In this document: positions 1 to 5,278 of the stretch, piece after piece | Position numbering within the stretch: the first letter of the stretch is position 1 | Layout of the letters: every line of letters starts with the position of its first letter | Assembly: GCA_902773305.1 (NCBI GenBank) | Contig: CACYEB010000218.1 | Coordinates: forward strand, 1 to 5,278 | Length of the DNA: 5,278 nucleotides | Reading direction: 5' to 3' | Origin: an uncultured Bacteroidia bacterium | GTDB lineage: Bacteria > Bacteroidota > Bacteroidia > Bacteroidales > UBA932 | The notes under the pieces: model-generated | Told to the model about the DNA's origin: nothing | Database searches by the model: none | What the model saw: only the letters and a program-made list of their open reading frames with translations | Position numbers and translations under genes: made by a program

Positions 1-2286
1 GACGTCCGCAAGGAGATAGAGAGCATCAGGCACAATCTGCCCAGCGATATCGACATCCGCGTGCTGTTCGACACTTCTGAAGATATCGAGGATTCCATCA
101 ATTCCCTTGAAGAGTCCATCCTGTATGCGTTGCTCTTCGTGGTGCTGGTGGTGTTCATATTCCTGGGCAAGTGGCGCGCCACCTTCATCATCGGCATCAC
201 CATCCCCATCGCCCTGATTATGGGCTTTATCTACCTGTGGTTCGTGGGGAGTTCGCTGAACATCATTTCGCTCTGCTCACTTACGGTGGCCATCGGTATG
301 GTGGTGGACGACGCCATTGTGGTGCTGGAGAATATTTCCAAGCATATAGACCGTGGGTCGTCGCCGCGTGAAGCGGCCATCTACGCCACCAACGAGGTAT
401 GGATATCCGTGATTGCCACCACTTTGGTGATTGCGGCGGTGTTCATCCCCCTGACTATGCTCAAGGGTATGGCCGGTATGCTGTTCAAGGAGCTTGGCTG
501 GATCGTGACCATCGTGGTCTCCACGTCTACCATCGTGGCCATCACCCTGACCCCGATGCTGGCCAGCAAGATGCTCAAGGCCCGCAAGGTATCTGTAGAT
601 GAGAAAGGCCGTCTGGTAGAGCAGGATGACCGCAAGGACTGGTATCAGCGCACGGTGGTCCGCGTGCTGGACAAGATAGACGACTGGTATGCAGGTTTCC
701 TGCGTTTCTGCCTCAGGCATAAGGCCGGTACCCTGATTGTGGCGCTGCTGCTCTTTTTGGGGTCGCTGGTCTTTGTCTTCACGGGCAAGATCGGCACCGA
801 TTTCATGCAGCAGACCGACAACAGCCGCATCAGCATCAACATAGAACTCCAGAACGGTACCAAGATAGAGCAGACGCTGCTCACCGCCCGCGCCATAGAG
901 GCCCGCATAAACGAACTGGTGCCCGAATTGGAGCGCATCGCCACCACGGCGGGAACCAACGATGCCAGCGGCGCTTCCGCCATCTTCAACAATACCACGA
1001 ACAACACCATTTCCATGACGGTGGTTTGTGTCAAGAAAAACGAGCGCAAGCGCTCTATATTCGAAATCGCTGAAGTGCTCCGCGCCGAGATAGCCAAGTA
1101 TCCCGAAATCGTCCGCTATCAATGCGTCGTTTCCAGCGGCTTCGGCGGTGGTGGCGGGGCCTCTACGGTAAACGTGGAGGTCTATGGCTACGACTTTGAC
1201 GCCACCAATATAGTTGCGTCCGAAATCAGCGAGGCCATCCGCGCCAGGGTGCCGGGTGCCCGTGACATAAAGATCGGCCGCGACAAGGACCGTCCGGAGT
1301 TGAATGTGGTGGTGGACAAGGAGAAGGTTTCTGCCATAGGTCTGAGTTCATCTGCCGTATCTACCTATATACGCAACCGCGTCAGCGGCCTCACTGTGGG
1401 GTATCTGAAAGAAGACGGCGATGAATATCCCATAGTGGTCCGCCTGACGGAAGAAAATCGCAACAGTCTCTCCGACATCCTCGACCTCACGATCCCGACT
1501 CCCGCCGGAGGGCGCGTAAAGCTGGGCGAGATCGCCACGGTAGAAGAGTATTTCGCACCGCCCAAGATCGACCGCAAGAGCCGTCAGCGCTACATCAGTA
1601 TCAGCGTGACACCGTATAAGGTTTCGCTGGGCGATCTGGCAGCCCAGATCAACACGGTGATGAAGGATGTCAATATGCCGAACGGCATAACTTACGTGCT
1701 GTCCGGCGACTACGAAGAGCAGCAGGAATCCTTCGGCAATATGGCGATGCTGCTGTTCCTGGTACTTATGCTGGTATATGTGGTTATGGCTTCGCAGTTC
1801 GGTTCGTTCTCCAAGCCCGCCATAATTATGCTGGCGATTCCGTTTGCAGTCACCGGCGTCATTCTGGCGCTGCTGATCACCGGCACTTCGCTCGATTTGA
1901 TCGGAGCCCTGGGCCTGATTATGCTCACGGGTATCGTGGTCAAGAACGGCATCGTGCTGGTGGATTATATCAATCTGATGCGCGACCGTGGTTACGAGTT
2001 GGGCGAGGCCATCGCACTCTCCGGCCGCAGTCGTCTTCGCCCCGTGCTTATGACGGCGCTCACCACCTTGCTGGGTATGCTCCCGATGGCACTCTCTACC
2101 GGCGAGGGCAGTGAGATGTGGCACCCGATGGGCGTTGTGGTGATAGGCGGTCTGCTGGTTTCCACCTTCATCACCCTGATTGTCGTGCCTGTATTCTATG
2201 CGGTCTTGAGCCGTCACGGAGAGCGTGACAAAGAAGAGAAGCAGCGCAAGGAATTTATCTTTATGAAACTAAATCCCGACGCATGA
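1..2286 (+). CDS. RND efflux transporter, HAE1/AcrB type, inner-membrane pump subunit (5' end outside window)
   Basis: This is the proton-driven inner-membrane subunit of a tripartite drug or small-molecule efflux pump. The reading frame is open from base 1, so the gene starts upstream; a GTG at 61 is internal. The 761 residues present match roughly AcrB residue 305 to the C-terminus, so about 300 N-terminal residues are missing. Counting from the first codon in the window, hydrophobic segments TM2-TM4 lie at about 40-111. TM4 carries VVDDAIVVLEN with the proton-relay pair D103/D104. TM7 is near 245-265, followed by the second periplasmic porter half, which contains a glycine run at 382-386. 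TM8-TM12 occupy about 580-735, and TM10 carries GIVVKNGIVLVDY with the relay lysine K648. The double Asp and the Lys indicate the HAE1 (multidrug) branch rather than the heavy-metal CzcA/CusA branch. The tail after TM12 is short and charged. No membrane-fusion or TolC-type gene is visible; these would normally lie upstream. The substrate cannot be told from sequence. The stop overlaps the next start as ATGA. Confidence 0.95.
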   Translation, partial: DVRKEIESIRHNLPSDIDIRVLFDTSEDIEDSINSLEESILYALLFVVLVVFIFLGKWRATFIIGITIPIALIMGFIYLWFVGSSLNIISLCSLTVAIGMVVDDAIVVLENISKHIDRGSSPREAAIYATNEVWISVIATTLVIAAVFIPLTMLKGMAGMLFKELGWIVTIVVSTSTIVAITLTPMLASKMLKARKVSVDEKGRLVEQDDRKDWYQRTVVRVLDKIDDWYAGFLRFCLRHKAGTLIVALLLFLGSLVFVFTGKIGTDFMQQTDNSRISINIELQNGTKIEQTLLTARAIEARINELVPELERIATTAGTNDASGASAIFNNTTNNTISMTVVCVKKNERKRSIFEIAEVLRAEIAKYPEIVRYQCVVSSGFGGGGGASTVNVEVYGYDFDATNIVASEISEAIRARVPGARDIKIGRDKDRPELNVVVDKEKVSAIGLSSSAVSTYIRNRVSGLTVGYLKEDGDEYPIVVRLTEENRNSLSDILDLTIPTPAGGRVKLGEIATVEEYFAPPKIDRKSRQRYISISVTPYKVSLGDLAAQINTVMKDVNMPNGITYVLSGDYEEQQESFGNMAMLLFLVLMLVYVVMASQFGSFSKPAIIMLAIPFAVTGVILALLITGTSLDLIGALGLIMLTGIVVKNGIVLVDYINLMRDRGYELGEAIALSGRSRLRPVLMTALTTLLGMLPMALSTGEGSEMWHPMGVVVIGGLLVSTFITLIVVPVFYAVLSRHGERDKEEKQRKEFIFMKLNPDA
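2283..2286 (+). other. ATGA stop/start overlap coupling pump and PII-like gene
   Basis: The ATG of the PII-like gene shares bases with the TGA stop of the RND gene. No Shine-Dalgarno-like purine run precedes this ATG. Translation of the small protein therefore probably depends on ribosomes finishing the pump gene, which would tie the amounts of the two proteins together. The overlap is seen directly; the coupling is inferred. Confidence 0.7.
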
Positions 2287-2576
2287 AAGCAGTATTCATA
2301 GTATTCAATCAGGCTAACACCGCCCGAGTGGAGTATATGCTTGACGAGCTCAAGATAGCCGGCTTCACATTTTTCGAAGAGGTTCAGGGCCGCGGCACCC
2401 GCGGCGGCGTGCCCCACCGCGGCACCCACGCCTGGCCCGAGATGAATTCGGCCATTATGACGGTGGTGGAGGACGACCAGGTAGACGAACTGTTGCTCAC
2501 CGTGCGCAAACTGGATGTGCGCAACAGGGAGGTCGGCGTTCGCGCCTTTGTATGGAACATAGAACAAACAGTATAA
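2283..2576 (+). CDS. PII-superfamily (PII-like) small regulatory protein
   Basis: This is a 97-residue cytoplasmic protein with no signal peptide or membrane segment, resembling the nitrogen-regulatory PII family but shorter than GlnB/GlnK (about 112). The first strand and helix (MKAVFIVFNQ... to about residue 25) and the segment EEVQGRG (32-38) line up with the start of GlnB and its EVKGFG motif. The T-loop is reduced to about GGVPHRGTHAWPE (41-53), with no equivalent of the uridylylated tyrosine Y51. Strand 3 and helix 2 follow (NSAIMTVVEDDQVDELLLTVRKLD, in two parts at 55-78). The B-loop ATP-binding motif TGxxGDGK is absent and replaced by a short turn (about 79-84) leading into the last strand, VGVRAFVWNIEQTV (84-97). 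Two histidines (H45, H49) and E53 sit in the shortened loop and could bind a metal or another ligand; that is inference. Its position immediately after an RND pump gene matches the genomic association I recall for the divergent PII-NG group. CutA-like proteins share the ferredoxin-like fold, but the EVxGxG match favours PII. Confidence 0.8.
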   Translation: MKAVFIVFNQANTARVEYMLDELKIAGFTFFEEVQGRGTRGGVPHRGTHAWPEMNSAIMTVVEDDQVDELLLTVRKLDVRNREVGVRAFVWNIEQTV

Positions 2577-2586
2577 ACATACCATT

Positions 2587-2901
2587 ATGGCACAAGTAAT
2601 CAACGATTCCAATTTTTCTGAAATCCTGGCATCGGGCAAACCCGTGCTGGTAGATTTCTGGGCAGTATGGTGCGGCCCGTGCCGCGCAATGGCCCCCGTA
2701 GTGGACGAGCTTGCACAGGAATACGACGGCCGCGTCATCGTTGCAAAATGCAATGTGGACGAGTGCGAAGAGTTTCCCACCCAGTTCGGCATCCGCAATA
2801 TCCCCACATTCCTGTTCTTCAAGGACGGACAGATGGTGGACCGGCTCGTCGGCGCTAATCCCAAGAGCGCCCTTCAGGACAAACTGAACGCCTTGCTGTA
2901 G
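2587..2901 (+). CDS. trxA: thioredoxin
   Basis: This is a cytoplasmic disulfide reductase that passes electrons from thioredoxin reductase to target proteins such as ribonucleotide reductase and peroxiredoxins. It has 104 residues, close to E. coli TrxA (about 108), with no signal peptide. The active site is W28-C29-G30-P31-C32 within VDFWAVWCGPCRAMAP, the family's classic pattern; D23 is the equivalent of the buried Asp26. The cis-proline is P73 in IRNIPTFLFF, and the C-terminal KDGQ...VGA region is typical. Two further cysteines, C55 and C60, lie in the KCNVDECEE stretch, as often seen in Bacteroidota thioredoxins. It starts 10 bases after the PII-like gene; the short gap is AT-rich and shows no convincing promoter. 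Its TAG stop directly abuts the next ATG. Bacteroidota usually carry several thioredoxin-like genes, so this may not be the only one in the genome. Confidence 0.95.
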   Translation: MAQVINDSNFSEILASGKPVLVDFWAVWCGPCRAMAPVVDELAQEYDGRVIVAKCNVDECEEFPTQFGIRNIPTFLFFKDGQMVDRLVGANPKSALQDKLNALL

Positions 2902-3534
2902 ATGAAACGGTTTTTGGTTTTGGTACTGGCGCTGAGTCTGAGCCTGTCTTCGTTTGCCCGCGGCGGCCTTGTGGTCAAGGCTGGCCTTACCAGTTCCAAT
3001 ATGGATCTGAACCGGGACGTGGCCACGGTTATCTCAGAGGATATTTTCGGCGGGTCGTTTTTCAATAATTTCACCGGATATCACGTGGGTGCGGGCTACC
3101 GTACCGGCACCTGGAGCGGATTCCGGTTTCAGCCGGAGTTGATCTACAACCTCCGGGGAACCCGCATCGACAAGACCACCAACTGGCAGATGGGTTATAT
3201 CGAGATGCCTCTCAACCTGCAATGGGGGCTCGATTTGATATTACTGCGCCCGTTCGTGCAGGTGGCCCCCGTGGTCGGCTACGGTATCACCAACAAGACC
3301 ACCGACACCGATGCCGGACGTGCTTTGGGAGAAATCACAGCCGGTGCCGGCCGTCTGGAGTACGGCCTTGGCATAGGCGGCGGCCTGGATATTATGAACT
3401 CGTTCCAGATATCGGTCAATTACAACTGGAACTTCGGGCCGGTAGCAAACCTTTCGGATTATCAGGAGCGGGTGTCGGGCATAACACGTGGCAATGCCAG
3501 GTGTCTTCAGGTGTCCGTGGCATATCTGTTCTAG
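2902..3534 (+). CDS. small outer-membrane beta-barrel protein (PorT / OMP_b-brl_2-like)
   Basis: This is an exported 210-residue protein, probably a small outer-membrane barrel. Residues 1-19 form a signal peptide: MKRF, then a Leu/Val/Ser core, with likely cleavage after SSFA. There is no lipobox cysteine. The mature part is built of alternating, Gly- and aromatic-rich strands: LVVKAGLTSS near the start, YHVGAGYRTG and FRFQPELIYN in the middle, and GIGGGLDIM, FQISVNYNWN and finally LQVSVAYLF at the end. The C-terminal Phe is the usual signature of an outer-membrane barrel. The segment YIEMPLNLQWGL matches the YLEIPLxxK pattern of the PorT/OMP_b-brl_2 family. The length suits an 8- to 10-stranded barrel. 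The start codon follows the thioredoxin stop with no gap and without a Shine-Dalgarno sequence. Specific function and ligand cannot be told. It is not a TolC-type channel, so it is unlikely to be the outer-membrane partner of the upstream pump. Confidence 0.8.
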   Translation: MKRFLVLVLALSLSLSSFARGGLVVKAGLTSSNMDLNRDVATVISEDIFGGSFFNNFTGYHVGAGYRTGTWSGFRFQPELIYNLRGTRIDKTTNWQMGYIEMPLNLQWGLDLILLRPFVQVAPVVGYGITNKTTDTDAGRALGEITAGAGRLEYGLGIGGGLDIMNSFQISVNYNWNFGPVANLSDYQERVSGITRGNARCLQVSVAYLF

Positions 3535-3537
3535 CGG

Positions 3538-4494
3538 ATGTTAGCGTCGGTCAAGGCATATCTTGGAGAAGACTGGAAGGCGTACGAGGCCCTTTTCAAG
3601 AGTTCGCTTGCCTCACGTGTGGGTATTCTCAACAAGGTGAACGGATACATCGTGGAGCGCAGCGGCAAACAGTTGCGTCCGATGCTGTGCCTGTTGACCG
3701 CCAGGTTGTTCTCCGATACCGTCGACATCCCGACTGTCCGTTGTGCGGTGGCCAGCGAGATGATCCACACCGCGACCCTGATGCACGACGATGTGGCGGA
3801 CAAAAGCGATATGCGCCGCGGTTTTCCGACGGTGAGCGCGATGCTTTCGCCTACCGTGGCGGTGCTCATTGGCGACTATTGGCTGTCGCGGGGAGTGTCG
3901 TCCGTTCTGGACACCGACGACAGCGAGATCTTCCGCTATTTCACGGTATGCCTCGCAGATCTTGCCGAAGGGGAGATGTATCAGATAGAGAAGGCCGCAT
4001 CGCTTGATACTACCCGCGAGGATTATATCTATGTGATAGCCCACAAGACGGCGTCGCTGTTTCAGGCTGCAACCAAAAGCGGTGCCCGCAGCGCCGGCGC
4101 CGATGCCGCCCGGATAGAGGCCGTATCTGAGTTTGCATACCATCTGGGACTCGCCTTCCAGATGCGTGACGACATCCTGGATTATTCTCCCGCACTTTCT
4201 ATCGGCAAGCCTACCGGGCAGGATATCCGTGAGAGGAAAATCACCTTGCCTCTGATCGGGGCCTTTGAGAATGCCGGGCAGGAAAAGCGGGCTGCCGTCA
4301 TAGCCGATATAGAGGCGGGCCGCTTCGACGGCATTCTGCCTTTCGTTGTAGAAAACGGAGGTATTGAATATGCGCAGCAGGCGCTGGAGAGTGAAACGGT
4401 CCTGGCTGTGGAGGCGCTGGCCTCCTTCCCTGACAATCCCGCCCGAGAACTGCTTATTTCACTCGCTCGCAGCCTGTGCCTAAGAGAGGCATAG
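3538..4494 (+). CDS. trans-polyprenyl diphosphate synthase (octaprenyl-type, IspB-like)
   Basis: This enzyme condenses isopentenyl diphosphate units onto an allylic diphosphate to make the long all-trans chain used for the menaquinone side chain. It has 318 residues, close to E. coli IspB (323). Motifs in order: GKQLRP (43-48), which binds diphosphate; the first Asp-rich motif D84-D85-V-A-D88 within HTATLMHDDVADKSDMRRG; the K170-T171 pair; the second Asp-rich motif D211-D212-I-L-D215 in FQMRDDILDY; and GKPTGQDIRERKITLPL (223-239). All catalytic residues are present. The residue five before the first Asp of the first motif is alanine (A79), not an aromatic, which in this family goes with long products rather than farnesyl or geranylgeranyl diphosphate. 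The N-terminal EALFKSSL resembles Bacteroides homologues and supports the ATG at 3538, which lies three bases after the barrel gene's stop. Exact chain length cannot be read from sequence. Confidence 0.92.
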   Translation: MLASVKAYLGEDWKAYEALFKSSLASRVGILNKVNGYIVERSGKQLRPMLCLLTARLFSDTVDIPTVRCAVASEMIHTATLMHDDVADKSDMRRGFPTVSAMLSPTVAVLIGDYWLSRGVSSVLDTDDSEIFRYFTVCLADLAEGEMYQIEKAASLDTTREDYIYVIAHKTASLFQAATKSGARSAGADAARIEAVSEFAYHLGLAFQMRDDILDYSPALSIGKPTGQDIRERKITLPLIGAFENAGQEKRAAVIADIEAGRFDGILPFVVENGGIEYAQQALESETVLAVEALASFPDNPARELLISLARSLCLREA

Positions 4495-4535
4495 CCGCTA
4501 CCGTTAGAATTCTGTATTAATAAATGACAACACAA

Positions 4536-5078
4536 ATGAAAAAGATTATTATTACCATCGCGTTTGCGTTAATAGCAATATCCACATTTGCCCAGACGGC
4601 TCCGCTGCTCCGACCCAGGATGGAGATCGCAGAAGTCTCTTCAGAAAGCACAGGTACCGACATTGAGGTTTTCTATATGCACGACGAAAGTCCCCGTGTA
4701 TATTATCTTTCGTTGGGACGCCTTGGAATCGGCAGCGACATCGTGCAGGTGGAGTTCGACCCTTTCTACGAGTTGTTCATCCCTCTGGGAAGCAATCTGG
4801 ATGAGGCCATCGACAAGATGGAGACGATAAACGACTTCTATGATTTGCCCAACCTTGGACAGACCGAAGTGCTCGGCAGTTTTGCGGTCGCATATCCCAC
4901 AGACAAGCCGGTTCTGGTAACCGTCACCTGCCGTCGGCTCCTGTTCAGCAGGCTTCTCGAATTCAGCCTGCCTACCGATACAGAAGGTCTGGTGCGTGCG
5001 ACACATATCCACCGCAGCAACTTCCGCAGTCTGCTCGGCGCCCTGAAATTCTACCGGAAGTTGCATCCGGACGAGTGA
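4536..5078 (+). CDS. exported protein of unknown function
   Basis: I do not recognise this protein. I chose the ATG at 4536 because it gives a typical signal peptide: MKK, a hydrophobic IIITIAFALIAIST core and likely cleavage after TFA before Gln, a common Bacteroidota pattern. The upstream in-frame ATG at 4524 would add only MTTQ and is the alternative. The precursor has 180 residues. There is no lipobox, so it is probably a soluble periplasmic protein or loosely attached. The mature region has no further membrane segment and no barrel-type C-terminus (it ends KLHPDE). It has mixed strands and helices, for example DIEVFYMHDE, RVYYLSLGRLGIGSDIVQVEF and LDEAIDKMETINDFYDLP. A single cysteine (in TVTCRRLL) argues against a disulfide-stabilised fold. 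It follows the polyprenyl synthase after a short gap and is the last gene before the terminator, so it is probably cotranscribed with the genes before it. Confidence 0.75.
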   Translation: MKKIIITIAFALIAISTFAQTAPLLRPRMEIAEVSSESTGTDIEVFYMHDESPRVYYLSLGRLGIGSDIVQVEFDPFYELFIPLGSNLDEAIDKMETINDFYDLPNLGQTEVLGSFAVAYPTDKPVLVTVTCRRLLFSRLLEFSLPTDTEGLVRATHIHRSNFRSLLGALKFYRKLHPDE

Positions 5079-5097
5079 GATACCGGTACCGAGAAAT

Positions 5098-5134
5098 AAT
5101 AATCCCGGGCAAGAAAACCTTGCCCGGGATTATT
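5098..5134 (+). terminator. strong hairpin terminator, probably bidirectional
   Basis: The arms AATAATCCCGGGCAAG (5098-5113) and CTTGCCCGGGATTATT (5119-5134) are perfect reverse complements, giving a 16-bp stem with the five-base loop AAAAC. The GC-rich core is flanked by AT pairs, so each strand's transcript ends the hairpin in a U-rich ATTATT. It lies 19 bases after the last plus-strand stop and 18 bases beyond the stop of the convergent minus-strand gene, where one shared terminator is expected. There is no long pure T tract, so termination strength is inferred. Confidence 0.85.
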
Positions 5135-5152
5135 GTATAGTGGATATATCTG

Positions 5153-5278
5153 CTAAAATTCCAGGGCTACGCCACTTGAAGTGAGACGTAGTTTGAGGTG
5201 GTCGTTGATCTGCGTCTGGTTATTGATAAGTTTAAATTCGTTCACGATAAGCCATACCCCGCCGACTGCTGTGGCGGC
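5153..5278 (-). CDS. C-terminal end of a convergent gene, unknown product (5' end outside window)
   Basis: On the minus strand a frame is open from the window edge to a TAG stop (CTA at 5153-5155 on the plus strand), giving 41 residues. It begins AATAVGGVWLIVNEFKL and ends KLRLTSSGVALEF. It has balanced composition and believable protein-like character, with an alternating hydrophobic pattern near the end. It is convergent with the plus-strand operon and abuts the far side of the shared hairpin, which is where a real gene end would be. The fragment is too short to assign a family. The start, length and function lie outside the window. Confidence 0.6.
   Translation of the reverse strand, partial: AATAVGGVWLIVNEFKLINNQTQINDHLKLRLTSSGVALEF

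Noticed and set aside
277..1122. Long minus-strand open frame (about 281 codons) opposite the RND gene
   Set aside because: It lies antisense to the conserved RND frame, is rich in His, Gly and Gln as expected of a shadow frame, and shows no recognisable motif.
1348..2217. Second long minus-strand open frame (about 289 codons) opposite the RND gene
   Set aside because: It has the same His/Gln-rich shadow composition and is fully explained by codon bias of the RND gene.
2390..2427. 11-base direct repeat CCGCGGCACCC (2390-2400 and 2417-2427)
   Set aside because: Both copies encode Arg-Gly-Thr in the shortened loop of the PII-like protein; codon choice explains it, and there is no third copy nearby.
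2547..2580. Possible Bacteroidota promoter before thioredoxin (TTTG at 2547-2550 with TATAAACA at 2572-2579)
   Set aside because: The TAnnTTTG -7 element matches only its TA; the TTTG half is absent and the spacing alone is not enough.
2214..2864. Minus-strand open frame opposite the PII-like and thioredoxin genes
   Set aside because: It spans two well-supported plus-strand genes and has no domain signature.
3222..4007. Plus-strand open frame (about 261 codons) in another frame across the barrel/polyprenyl synthase junction
   Set aside because: It is Arg/Gly/His-rich and low in believable structure, and it overlaps two genes whose family motifs are intact.
4495..4535. Possible promoter in the AT-rich gap before the last exported protein
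   Set aside because: There is no TAnnTTTG or correctly spaced TTTG; the AT-richness fits an ordinary Bacteroidota translation-start leader.
5081..5091. Overlapping short palindromes TACCGGTA and CGGTACCG
   Set aside because: They are too short to be meaningful and sit beside a much stronger hairpin that explains the region.

Overview
The window reads as a chromosomal, gene-dense segment of a Bacteroidota genome, most likely Bacteroidales. A moderately GC-rich member such as an Alistipes-like gut bacterium would fit, but the genus is inference. The evidence is the gene types (an HAE1-type RND pump, a short PII-like protein, a PorT/OMP_b-brl_2-like barrel and a Bacteroides-style all-trans polyprenyl synthase), signal peptides ending in the phylum-typical ...FAQ, and no recognisable Shine-Dalgarno sequence at any of the five gene starts in the window.

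Layout: positions 1-5078 hold six plus-strand genes packed head to tail. They are the C-terminal ~760 residues of an RND efflux transporter (1-2286, start outside the window), a 97-residue PII-superfamily protein overlapping it by ATGA (2283-2576), thioredoxin (2587-2901), a small exported beta-barrel protein (2902-3534), a trans-polyprenyl diphosphate synthase (3538-4494) and an exported protein of unknown function (4536-5078). The gaps are -4, 10, 0, 3 and about 29-41 bases. I see no internal promoter or terminator between them, so they are probably one transcription unit. A near-perfect hairpin at 5098-5134 closes it. Beyond it lies the 3' end of a convergent minus-strand gene (5153-5278), too short to identify.

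How the genes fit together: the most meaningful pair is the pump and the PII-like protein. Overlapping stop and start codons imply translational coupling. The small protein has the PII fold's beginning and end but a shortened T-loop and no canonical ATP-binding B-loop, so it may be a specialised regulator or sensor of the pump rather than a nitrogen sensor. Thioredoxin, the barrel protein, the isoprenoid synthase and the last exported protein look like a housekeeping and envelope string with no single obvious pathway. No mobile element, CRISPR array, RNA gene or sign of recent transfer was seen.
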